Source: Saccharibacillus alkalitolerans (GTDB taxonomy: Bacteria > Bacillota > Bacilli > Paenibacillales > Paenibacillaceae). From it: 64,000 bases of DNA. The notes under the pieces were generated by a model. The model was not told the origin of the DNA. It saw nothing but the letters and a program-made list of their open reading frames with translations, and did not search any database. Below, in pieces: positions 8,896 through 16,474 of this stretch (within the stretch, counting starts at the first letter, position 1; every line of letters begins with the position of its first letter). The position numbers and the translations under genes are program-made. Location of the stretch: assembly GCF_011090185.1 (NCBI RefSeq), contig NZ_JAAFGS010000001.1:248001-312000 (forward strand). The letters run 5' to 3'.

Positions 8896-11800
8896 ATGCA
8901 AAGAGTCGATGTCAAAGAGAAAGCGCGGGCCCGCGACCTGCGGGTGCTGAATCGTTGGAACGAGGAAGACACCTTTAAAAAATCGATCGAAAACCGCGAA
9001 GGCAAGCCGAACTTCGTCTTTTACGAAGGACCGCCGACCGCGAACGGAGTGCCGCATATCGGTCACGTGCTGGGCCGCGTCATCAAGGACTTCGTAGGCC
9101 GCTATCAGACCATGAAAGGCTTCCACGTCGTGCGCAAAGCGGGCTGGGACACGCACGGCCTGCCGGTCGAACTGGGCGTCGAGAAGCAGCTGGGCATCTC
9201 CGGCAAGCACGACATCGAAGAATACGGCGTGGAGAAGTTTATCAAGAAGTGCAAAGAGAGCGTCTTTACGTACGAGAAGCAGTGGCGCGATCTGACGGAA
9301 GCGATCGGCTACTGGACGGATCTCGACAACCCGTACATCACGCTGGATAACAAATATATCGAGAGCGTCTGGAATCTGCTGGGGACTATTCACGAAAAAG
9401 GGCTGCTGTACCGCGGACACCGCGTCAGCCCGTACTGTCCGTCCTGCCAGACGACGCTGAGCTCGCACGAAGTGGCTCAGGGATACGAAGACGTCAAGGA
9501 CCTGAGCGCGACGGCCAAGTTTAAGCTGGAAAGCGGCGAATATGTCCTGGCCTGGACGACGACGCCTTGGACGCTGCCTTCGAACATCGCGCTGGCCGTC
9601 AATCCGAACATGACGTACGTGAAGGTCAAGCAGGACGGCGAAGTGCTGATCCTGGCGAAAAACTTGACGGACAGCGTGCTGAAGGGCGAATACGAAACGC
9701 TGTCGGAACTGCAGGGTTCGGAACTGGTCGGCCTGAACTACGACGCGCCGTTCCACTACTTCACGCCGGAAAAAGGACATTTCATCGTGGGTGCGGACTT
9801 CGTTACCGATTCGAGCGGTACGGGCGTCGTGCACATGGCTCCGGCACACGGCGAAGACGATTACCGCGTTTGCCGCGAAAACGGCATCAGCTTCGTCAAT
9901 CTGGTCGATTCGCAGGGCCGCTTCGTCGATGAAGTGACCGACTTCGCGGGCCGCTTCGTCAAAGACGGCGAGACCGACATCGAAATCGTGAAATACTTGT
10001 CCGAAAAAGGACGCCTGTACAGCAAAGAAAAGTACGAACACAGCTATCCGTTCTGCTGGAGATGCCACACGCCGCTGCTGTACTATGCGACGGACAGCTG
10101 GTTTATCCAGACGACGGCGGTCAAAGACAAGCTGATCGAAAACAACAAAGGCGTCAAATGGTATCCGGATCATGTCCGCGAGGGCCGCTTCGGCAAATTC
10201 CTCGACGATCTGATCGACTGGAACATCAGCCGCAACCGCTACTGGGGCACGCCGCTCAACGTGTGGGTGTGCGAGGAGACGGGCAAGCAGTACGCGCCGA
10301 AAAGTATCGCCGATCTGCGCGAACGCGCCGTGGACTTCGTGCCGGAAGACATCGAGCTGCATAAGCCTTACGTCGACGCCATCAAGCTGAAATCGCCGTT
10401 CGCAGAAGGCGCGGTCATGACCCGTACGCCGGAAGTGATCGACGTCTGGTTCGACAGCGGCTCGATGCCGTTCGCCCAGCAGCATTATCCGTTCGAAAAT
10501 CAAGAAGCTTTCAAAGCGCAGTACCCGGCCGACATGATCGTGGAAGGGATCGACCAGACGAGAGGCTGGTTCTACAGTCTGCTCGCGATCTCGACGATGA
10601 TCACCGGCGAAGCGCCTTACAAATCCGTCATGGCGACCGGTCACATCCTCGACGAGAACGGCCAGAAGATGTCCAAGTCCAAAGGCAACGTCGTCGATCC
10701 GTGGGAAGTGCTGGAAGAGTACGGTATGGACGCGTTCCGCTGGGTCATGCTGGCCGACAGCGCGCCTTGGAACACGAAGCGTTTTTCGAAAGGCGTCGTC
10801 GGCGAAGCAAAATCGAAAGTGGTCGACACGATCGTCAACACGCACGCGTTCTTGACGCTGTATGCGGACATCGACGGTTTTGATCCGGCGGAGCATCCGT
10901 TCCAAGTTCCGTCCGGACGTCTCGACCGCTGGATTCTGTCCCGTCTGCACAGCCTCGTGGCTTCCGCCAACGAAGCGCTGGAAGACAACGACTTCCTGAC
11001 GGCCGCCAAAGGCATCGAAGAATTCGTCGACGGCCTGAGCAACTGGTATATCCGCCGTTCGCGCGACCGGTTCTGGGGCAGCGGGCTGACGGACGACAAG
11101 CTCGACGCTTACCGCACGCTGACCGAAGTGCTGTCGACGCTGGCCCGACTGATCGCGCCGTTCATGCCGGTGCTGGCGGAAGATCTCTACAGCAACCTGG
11201 GCGGTCAGACGAGCGTGCACCTGGCGGACTATCCGGAAGCCGACGCTTCGCTGATCGACGAGGAATTGGAGCGCGACATGAAGACGTCGCAGCAGATCGT
11301 GGAACTCGCTCGCAACGTACGGAACGAGAACAGCCTCAAGACGCGTCAGCCGCTGTCCGAACTCATCGTCTCGATGGACCGCGAATTCGATCTGGCGGAT
11401 TACGCCGATATCGTCAAAGACGAGATCAACGTCAAGGAAATCCGGATCGAGACCGGAGACAGCGACTTCGTCGACTACACGCTCAAGCTGAACCTGAAAG
11501 TGGCGGGCAAGAAATACGGCAAAAACGTCGGCTTCCTGCAGAACCATTTCAAAGGCATGACGGTTGACGAAACGCGTACGGTCGTGGAAAGCGGTTCGTT
11601 CAACATCACGTCGCCGGAAGGCGAAGAGCTTCAACTGACGAGCGAAGAGCTGCTGATCGAGAAAAAGGCTAAAGAAGGGTTCGCTTCCGCGTCCGGCTAC
11701 GGCCTGACGGTGGCGCTGAACACCGATGTGACGCCGGAACTCGAGCAGGAAGGCTGGGTGCGCGAGATCGTTCGCGCCGTACAGGATACGCGCAAGAAGC

Positions 11801-11988
11801 TCGATCTTAAGGTCGAGCAGCGCGTGGACCTTCTGCTTGACGTCGACGCCGAACTGAAGGCGGCGCTTGAAGCGTTCGATGCCGTGCTGCGCGAGAACGT
11901 CCTCGTCGACGGCGTATCGTTCGGTTCGGCGGACGGCATGGAGAGAGTGACGCTGAACGGCAAGGAAGTCGGCATCAAGATCGATTAA
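8896..11988 (+). CDS. ileS: Isoleucyl-tRNA synthetase, long eukaryote-like type (IleRS2)
   Basis: Charges tRNA-Ile. The 1030-residue class I synthetase has HIGH at 54-57 (GVPHIGHVLGR) and KMSKS at 591-595, with a large CP1 editing domain between them. Its length and N-terminal wording (FYEGPPTANGVPHIGH) are those of the long type shared with eukaryotes. That type is associated in the literature with mupirocin tolerance, unlike the ~920-residue type of B. subtilis. The HIGH motif is the canonical form, not the swapped variant of hyper-resistant enzymes. The frame is open upstream, but AAGGAG and the conserved start point to ATG 8896. It is controlled by the T-box in front. Confidence 0.95.
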   Translation: MQRVDVKEKARARDLRVLNRWNEEDTFKKSIENREGKPNFVFYEGPPTANGVPHIGHVLGRVIKDFVGRYQTMKGFHVVRKAGWDTHGLPVELGVEKQLGISGKHDIEEYGVEKFIKKCKESVFTYEKQWRDLTEAIGYWTDLDNPYITLDNKYIESVWNLLGTIHEKGLLYRGHRVSPYCPSCQTTLSSHEVAQGYEDVKDLSATAKFKLESGEYVLAWTTTPWTLPSNIALAVNPNMTYVKVKQDGEVLILAKNLTDSVLKGEYETLSELQGSELVGLNYDAPFHYFTPEKGHFIVGADFVTDSSGTGVVHMAPAHGEDDYRVCRENGISFVNLVDSQGRFVDEVTDFAGRFVKDGETDIEIVKYLSEKGRLYSKEKYEHSYPFCWRCHTPLLYYATDSWFIQTTAVKDKLIENNKGVKWYPDHVREGRFGKFLDDLIDWNISRNRYWGTPLNVWVCEETGKQYAPKSIADLRERAVDFVPEDIELHKPYVDAIKLKSPFAEGAVMTRTPEVIDVWFDSGSMPFAQQHYPFENQEAFKAQYPADMIVEGIDQTRGWFYSLLAISTMITGEAPYKSVMATGHILDENGQKMSKSKGNVVDPWEVLEEYGMDAFRWVMLADSAPWNTKRFSKGVVGEAKSKVVDTIVNTHAFLTLYADIDGFDPAEHPFQVPSGRLDRWILSRLHSLVASANEALEDNDFLTAAKGIEEFVDGLSNWYIRRSRDRFWGSGLTDDKLDAYRTLTEVLSTLARLIAPFMPVLAEDLYSNLGGQTSVHLADYPEADASLIDEELERDMKTSQQIVELARNVRNENSLKTRQPLSELIVSMDREFDLADYADIVKDEINVKEIRIETGDSDFVDYTLKLNLKVAGKKYGKNVGFLQNHFKGMTVDETRTVVESGSFNITSPEGEELQLTSEELLIEKKAKEGFASASGYGLTVALNTDVTPELEQEGWVREIVRAVQDTRKKLDLKVEQRVDLLLDVDAELKAALEAFDAVLRENVLVDGVSFGSADGMERVTLNGKEVGIKID

Positions 11989-12026
11989 GCGACGCAGGGA
12001 TAGCCGCGTGGAAATGCGGCAAAACG

Positions 12027-12057
12027 GCGCCCGTACAAGCTGTACGGGCGCTGTTTG
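12027..12057 (+). terminator. Probable terminator after ileS
   Basis: A perfect 11-bp stem, GCGCCCGTACA (12027-12037) with TGTACGGGCGC (12041-12051), followed by TGTTTGATTT. The U tract is imperfect, so termination may be partial. Confidence 0.6.
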
Positions 12058-12092
12058 ATTTGCGAAAGACCGGGACGCAAGAGCCGAGGCAA

Positions 12093-12122
12093 TAGACGCT
12101 CCCTTCGACGCCGTGCTACAAT
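12093..12122 (+). promoter_or_regulatory. Probable promoter of lspA-rluD
   Basis: TAGACG (12093-12098) lies 18 bp before TACAAT (12117-12122), which has an upstream TG (extended -10). It is 62 bp before the lspA start. Confidence 0.5.
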
Positions 12123-12184
12123 AGACGGGTCGGCAAGGAAGCGTCCGCCGGCTCCAACTTGAAGGTATGAGGTGACGGATTAAC

Positions 12185-12691
12185 GTGATTTATTATGTAA
12201 TCGCGCTTGTGGCTTTTCTGATCGACCAGGGAACGAAATATCTGGTGGCCACGCGCATGGAGATTCAGGAGCAAATTCCGATCATCGGCAATTTCTTTAT
12301 CCTGACGTCCCACCGCAACAGGGGAGCGGCGTTCGGCATTTTGCAGGAAAAACAATGGTTTTTCGTGATTGTGACCCTGGTGGTCGTCGCCGGCATCGTC
12401 TGGTATCTCCAGCGCGTGAAAAATGCCAGAGGCTCGGCGCGCATGCTGCCGATCGCTCTCAGCCTCGTGCTCGGCGGAGCGCTCGGCAACTTCCTTGACC
12501 GGGTTCGGATGGGGGAAGTCGTCGACTTTTTCCTGTTCAATTTCGGCAGCTACAGCTTCCCGATCTTTAACGTGGCGGATTCCTGTATCGTGGTCGGCGT
12601 GGTCCTGATCATTTTGGATACGCTGCTCGATGCTCGCCGCCCCAAAGAACCGCAGCTTGCGGAGCAGCCAGAACAGCGTACGGAGGACTGA
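12185..12691 (+). CDS. lspA: Lipoprotein signal peptidase II
   Basis: An aspartic protease of the inner membrane that removes the signal peptide of diacylglyceryl-modified prolipoproteins. The 168-residue protein has four membrane segments and all conserved boxes: FLIDQGTKYLV (11-21), NRGAAFG, and the catalytic Asp105 in GNFLDR and Asp132 in FNVADS. The start is GTG at 12185, followed by two hydrophobic residues as usual. It overlaps no neighbour; rluD starts two bases after its stop, so the pair is co-transcribed, as in B. subtilis. Lipoproteins later in this window (29990, 51119) would be substrates. Confidence 0.95.
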   Translation: MIYYVIALVAFLIDQGTKYLVATRMEIQEQIPIIGNFFILTSHRNRGAAFGILQEKQWFFVIVTLVVVAGIVWYLQRVKNARGSARMLPIALSLVLGGALGNFLDRVRMGEVVDFFLFNFGSYSFPIFNVADSCIVVGVVLIILDTLLDARRPKEPQLAEQPEQRTED

Positions 12692-12693
12692 AT

Positions 12694-13665
12694 ATGACCG
12701 ACAATGAACGTGACGGCTTCGCCGCTTCGGCGGAGGAGAACGTGACGGAAGAAGAAACGCTGCAGTGGAGCGTCGCCGCCGAATACAAGAAGCAGCGCCT
12801 CGATAAATACGTAACCGAAGCGATGGAGGAAGAAGTCTCCCGTTCGCAGATCCAGCTGTGGATCGAGCAGGGACACGTCACTGTGAACGGCCGCGCCGTC
12901 AAAGCCAACCATAAATTGGCCGAAGGCGAAACGGTCGAAGTTCGCGTGCCTCCGGCGGAAACGGTCGATATCGTGCCCGAAGATATTCCGCTCGACGTCG
13001 TCTACGAAGACGCCGACGTCATCGTGGTCAACAAACGCCGCGGCATGGTCGTGCACCCGGCCGTCGGCCATTCGTCCGGTACGCTGGTGAACGCCTTGAT
13101 GTTCCACTGCAAGGACCTGTCCGGCATCAACGGCGAACTGCGTCCGGGCATCGTGCACCGCATCGATAAGGATACCAGCGGCCTGCTGATGGCCGCCAAG
13201 AACGACAAAGCGCACGCTTCGCTGGCCGCGCAGCTCAAGGATCACTCCGTGAGCCGCGTGTACACCGCGCTGGCGCATGGCAATATCGCACATGATCAGG
13301 GTACCGTGGACGCCAACCTGGCCCGCGACCCCCATGATCGTAAAATGTTTACCGTCGTTCCGAACGGCGGCAAGCACGCGATTACGCATTTCAACGTGGC
13401 AGAGCGGTTCGGAGACTATACCCTGCTCGAGCTGAAGCTCGAAACGGGCCGTACCCACCAGATTCGAGCGCATATGAAGTTCATCGGCCATCCACTCGTG
13501 GGCGATCCCATGTACGGCCGCAGCGGCGGCTTGAAACTGCAGGGCCAGGCGCTGCATGCCGCTTCGCTCGGATTTACCCATCCGACGACGGGCGAGCGTT
13601 TGGAGTTCTCCGCTCCGCTTCCCGCGGATTTGGAAGATCTCCTGGCCCATCTTCGCAGCCGCTGA
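12694..13665 (+). CDS. rluD: RluD-type 23S rRNA pseudouridine synthase (YlyB)
   Basis: A 323-residue RluA-family enzyme. After an acidic ~25-residue N-terminal extension comes an S4 RNA-binding domain (about 33-95, YKKQRLDKYVTEAM, SRSQIQLWIEQGHVTVNG). The catalytic domain carries motif II HRIDKDTSGLLMAAKN, with catalytic Asp158. Later motifs are VETGRTHQIR-like (LETGRTHQIRAHM) and GHPLVGDPMYG. RluD of E. coli modifies the helix 69 loop of 23S rRNA; the exact target here is inferred. It is directly downstream of lspA. Confidence 0.92.
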   Translation: MTDNERDGFAASAEENVTEEETLQWSVAAEYKKQRLDKYVTEAMEEEVSRSQIQLWIEQGHVTVNGRAVKANHKLAEGETVEVRVPPAETVDIVPEDIPLDVVYEDADVIVVNKRRGMVVHPAVGHSSGTLVNALMFHCKDLSGINGELRPGIVHRIDKDTSGLLMAAKNDKAHASLAAQLKDHSVSRVYTALAHGNIAHDQGTVDANLARDPHDRKMFTVVPNGGKHAITHFNVAERFGDYTLLELKLETGRTHQIRAHMKFIGHPLVGDPMYGRSGGLKLQGQALHAASLGFTHPTTGERLEFSAPLPADLEDLLAHLRSR

Positions 13666-13687
13666 GCGCTATTCCGCTCTTGAGCCT

Positions 13688-13847
13688 TTGGCGATCGCGA
13701 AGCGGAGCCCCGCTTTTCGCCTTTATGCACTTGGCGATTCGCGAAGCGGAGCCCTGCTTTTCGCCTTTATGCACTTGGCGATTCGCGAAGCGGAGCCCTG
13801 CTTTTCGCCTTTACGCACTTGGCGATTCGCAAAGCGGAGCCCCGCAC
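13688..13847 (+). repeat. 44-bp tandem repeat, about 3.6 copies
   Basis: Copies begin at 13688 (43 bp, one T missing), 13731 (44 bp), 13775 (44 bp) and 13819 (truncated after ~29 bp). Each unit starts TTGGCGATTCGCGAAGCGG and ends CTTTATGCAC. Each can form a small hairpin, GCGAAGC with GCTTTTCGC. The unit length is not a multiple of three, so protein-like readings through it change frame and are not real genes. Copies 2 and 3 differ by a single base, so the array looks recent. Confidence 0.9.
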
Positions 13848-13891
13848 TTGATTCGCCCGAAGCCGCGAATCCGAAGCGCAAAGCGCTCAGA

Positions 13892-13919
13892 CGCTTGCCC
13901 CGCACGGAGGGGGCAAGCG
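13892..13919. repeat. Strong hairpin in the rluD-dapL spacer
   Basis: CGCTTGCCCC (13892-13901) and GGGGCAAGCG (13910-13919) form a perfect 10-bp stem with an 8-nt loop. No U tract follows on either strand, so it is not an ordinary terminator. Confidence 0.6.
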
Positions 13920-13940
13920 CCTTCCCGCTTCACCCCCCGC

Positions 13941-14115
13941 GGGAGGGGAGGGCGGAGCGTAGGGCGGAAAGGAGCCGTAGGAAACGAAGTGTTCGCATTT
14001 GCAATCCGGTTTTCTACCGCCAGCCATGTTTTAGTCCAATCGGAAGAAATACCGGAATTGCAACGGCGATCCGCAGGCCCTTTCCGCCCGGAGCGTCTCC
14101 AATCCCTCCCCTCCC
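13941..14115. repeat. 175-bp imperfect palindrome with three matched blocks
   Basis: Three left-arm blocks recur as inverted copies in reverse order. GGGAGGGGAGGG (13941-13952) matches CCCTCCCCTCCC (14104-14115). GGGCGGAAAGG (13962-13972) matches CCTTTCCGCCC (14079-14089). TTGCAATCCGG and the bases after it (13999-14019) match CCGGAATTGCAA at the end of 14041-14063. The whole can fold into one long interrupted hairpin. It may be a decayed miniature mobile element or a structured untranslated region. No target-site duplication is evident and I saw no second copy in the window. Confidence 0.7.
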
Positions 14116-14228
14116 AGCGTCCCTGCGCAAAAACGCTAAATTTTCCGCCACATAATCCATGTACCCCCGCCGTCCGTTTGCGGCATCATGGAAAGTAGAT
14201 CATACCGTTCAAGGAGCTGAATTTATTC

Positions 14229-15482
14229 ATGAGTATCGACCAATACCAAAATACTTACATCCAGCAGGTTTTCGCTGACCGCATCGGCGGCGCGAATTAC
14301 GGCAAAGACACCAACATCTACAAATTCGAAAAGATCAAACGCGCCAAAGCGGCGGCCCGCCAGGCTTTCCCTGACGTCGAGCTGATCGATATGGGCGTCG
14401 GCGAGCCGGACGAAATGGCGGATGCCGGAATCGTGTCCAAGCTGGCCGAAGAAGCGGCCAAGCCGGAAAACCGCGGATACGCCGATAACGGCATTCCGGA
14501 ATTCAAGGCGGCCGCCGCCAAGTATCTGGCGGAAGTCTTCAAAGTCGAAGGAATCGACCCGAACACCGAGATCGTGCACTCGATCGGCTCCAAGCCGGCG
14601 CTGGCCATGCTGCCGTCCGTGTTCATCAATCCGGGCGACGTTTCGATCCTCACTGTTCCGGGCTATCCGGTTCTGGGCACGCACACGAAGTATGTGGGCG
14701 GCGAAGTGTACAATGTGCAGCTGACGAAGGAAAACGACTTCCTGCCGGACCTGGATTCCATTCCGGCCGATATCGCCAAGCGCGCCAAGCTGCTGTACCT
14801 GAACTACCCGAACAACCCGACCGGCGCGAGCGCGACGGTAGAATTCTTCACGAAAGTCGTGGAGTGGGCGAAAAAGAACGAAGTGATCGTCGTGCACGAC
14901 GCTCCTTACGCCGCGTTGACGTATGACGGCTTGAAGCCGCTCAGTTTCCTGAGCGTGCCGGGCGCGAAAGACGTCGGCGTCGAGCTGCACTCCCTGTCCA
15001 AGTCGTACAACATGACCGGCTGGAGAATCGGCTTCGTGGCCGGCAACCCGCTGATCGTCAAAGCGTTCAGCGACGTGAAGGACAATAACGATTCCGGTCA
15101 ATTCATCGCGATTCAAAAAGCGGCCGCTTACGGCCTGGCGAATCCGCAAATTACGGAAAAAATCGCCGAGAAGTATTCGCGTCGTCACGATATGCTCGTA
15201 GCTGCGCTGAACGAGCTGGGCTTCACGGCCGAAAAGCCGAAGGGTTCCTTCTTCCTGTACGTGCAGGCGCCTAAAGGCATCAAAGGCGGCGAAGCGTTCG
15301 GCAGCGGCGAGGCCTTCTCGCAGTTCCTGATCCGCGAGAAACTCATTTCCACCGTGCCTTGGGATGATGCCGGTTCGTTCGTGCGATTCTCGGTTACGTT
15401 CGAAGCCAAAGGCCTGGACGAAGAAAAACGCGTGATCGAAGAAATCAAGCGCCGCCTCAGCGACGTGGAATTCGAATTTTAA
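14229..15482 (+). CDS. dapL: LL-diaminopimelate aminotransferase
   Basis: A fold-type I PLP aminotransferase of 417 residues that converts tetrahydrodipicolinate directly to LL-diaminopimelate in the lysine/peptidoglycan precursor pathway. The PLP lysine is Lys258 in SLSKSYNMTGWRIGF. Other signatures are IDMGVGEPDE, YADNGIPEFK, GSKPALAMLP, LNYPNNPTGA and VHDAPYAALTYDG. Family wording fits the DapL annotation of Paenibacillus proteins, but close aminotransferases of other specificity exist, so the substrate is inferred. AAGGAG lies before the ATG, and a strong terminator follows. The long spacer upstream holds the repeats described separately. Confidence 0.8.
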   Translation: MSIDQYQNTYIQQVFADRIGGANYGKDTNIYKFEKIKRAKAAARQAFPDVELIDMGVGEPDEMADAGIVSKLAEEAAKPENRGYADNGIPEFKAAAAKYLAEVFKVEGIDPNTEIVHSIGSKPALAMLPSVFINPGDVSILTVPGYPVLGTHTKYVGGEVYNVQLTKENDFLPDLDSIPADIAKRAKLLYLNYPNNPTGASATVEFFTKVVEWAKKNEVIVVHDAPYAALTYDGLKPLSFLSVPGAKDVGVELHSLSKSYNMTGWRIGFVAGNPLIVKAFSDVKDNNDSGQFIAIQKAAAYGLANPQITEKIAEKYSRRHDMLVAALNELGFTAEKPKGSFFLYVQAPKGIKGGEAFGSGEAFSQFLIREKLISTVPWDDAGSFVRFSVTFEAKGLDEEKRVIEEIKRRLSDVEFEF

Positions 15483-15504
15483 TCGTCGATCATTCGGCTG
15501 TACG

Positions 15505-15540
15505 AAAAAGCTTTCCGCCCCGAGCGGAAAGCTTTTTTTT
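15505..15540 (+). terminator. Terminator after dapL
   Basis: AAAAAGCTTTCCGC (15505-15518) pairs with GCGGAAAGCTTTTT (15524-15537) and is followed by further T residues. It may also work on the opposite strand. Confidence 0.9.
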
Positions 15541-15676
15541 GATGCATGCAGGAAAATGGGGCGGACGGCGGGTATAAGAAAGAGGTAGGCTTTTTGCCGC
15601 CGTTCGGGGATCGGCCTGTCCGCAGGCAGCCGTCCGCGGCGAAAGCGAAATTTCAGTCTGTTCGGAGAGGAGCTTA

Positions 15677-16312
15677 TTGCCTGTTATGATGAAAGCCATT
15701 ATTTTCGACCTTGACGGAGTCATCGTATCGACCGACCATTATCATTACCGGGCTTGGAAAGACATTGCCGACCGGGAAGGCGTGCCGTTCGACGAGAACC
15801 GGAACGTCCTGCTGCGCGGCGTCAGCCGGGAGAAGAGCCTGGAAATTCTGTTGGAGCTTGCACCGCGGCCTTATTTGGCGGAAGAGAAGGCGAAGCTAGC
15901 CGAAGAAAAAAACGGTATTTACCGCAGATTGCTGCAGGAACTCACGCCCGACGATATTCTGCCCGGCGTGCTGAAGTGGATCGAACATGCGAAAGAGAAA
16001 GGGCTGCGCACCGCAATCGGTTCGTCGAGCAAAAATACGGACTTTATTTTGGAGCGGATCGGACTGTCCGAGACGTTCGATACGGTGGTGACGGGCGCGG
16101 ACGTGACGCGCAGCAAGCCGGCGCCGGACATTTTTCTGCTCGCCGCCGAACGCCTGGGCGTCGAGCCGGGCGATTGCTGGGTGGTGGAGGACGCTCCGGC
16201 CGGCATCGAAGCGGCCAAGAGCGCAGGCATGAAGACGATCGGCGTAGGCGAGTACGTCAAGGACGTCGCACCGGACCGCTGGTCGCTGACGCTCGGAGAG
16301 GCGGAGCTTTAA
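15677..16312 (+). CDS. pgmB: Beta-phosphoglucomutase
   Basis: A haloacid-dehalogenase-fold enzyme of 211 residues that interconverts beta-glucose 1-phosphate and glucose 6-phosphate after maltose/trehalose phosphorolysis. It has the aspartate pair in FDLDGVIVST (Asp11 nucleophile, Asp13 acid/base), the HYHYRAWK and RGVSREKSLEIL cap motifs typical of beta-PGM, motif II IGSSSKN, Lys in KPAPDIF, and VVEDAPAGIEAAKSAGMK. The start is TTG 15677, with GGAGAGG six bases upstream; ATG 15686 or 15689 is possible. No maltose or trehalose phosphorylase gene is adjacent. Confidence 0.88.
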   Translation: MPVMMKAIIFDLDGVIVSTDHYHYRAWKDIADREGVPFDENRNVLLRGVSREKSLEILLELAPRPYLAEEKAKLAEEKNGIYRRLLQELTPDDILPGVLKWIEHAKEKGLRTAIGSSSKNTDFILERIGLSETFDTVVTGADVTRSKPAPDIFLLAAERLGVEPGDCWVVEDAPAGIEAAKSAGMKTIGVGEYVKDVAPDRWSLTLGEAEL

Positions 16313-16403
16313 GCATTCGGCGCTTCGGTCGGTCATAATCCCTTCGCCCAATGCGCCTGCGAGGAGCGGACCGGGCGAAGCTTTCGGATGCATACGCAAA
16401 AAA

Positions 16404-16452
16404 CCGCCGGGAATATCCCGGCGGAACAGCCTTCCGCAGGAAGGCTGTTTTT
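16404..16452. terminator. Two adjacent hairpins terminating pgmB (+) and the chemoreceptor gene (-)
   Basis: CCGCCGGGA/TCCCGGCGG (16404-16424) has an A tract on its left, which is a U tract for the minus-strand transcript. AACAGCCTTCC/GGAAGGCTGTT (16425-16448) is followed by TTTT on the plus strand. Each hairpin therefore serves the transcript arriving from the opposite side. Confidence 0.82.
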
Positions 16453-16474
16453 ATTGGAGAACCTTTTTTTGCGG

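Noticed and set aside
13688..13847. CRISPR-like array
   Set aside because: The 44-bp units are directly adjacent, with no unique spacers and no cas genes nearby.
13556..14198. Several open frames of 170-200 codons running through the repeats after rluD
   Set aside because: They consist of translated tandem repeat and low-complexity DNA, have no ribosome sites, and exist in several frames at once.
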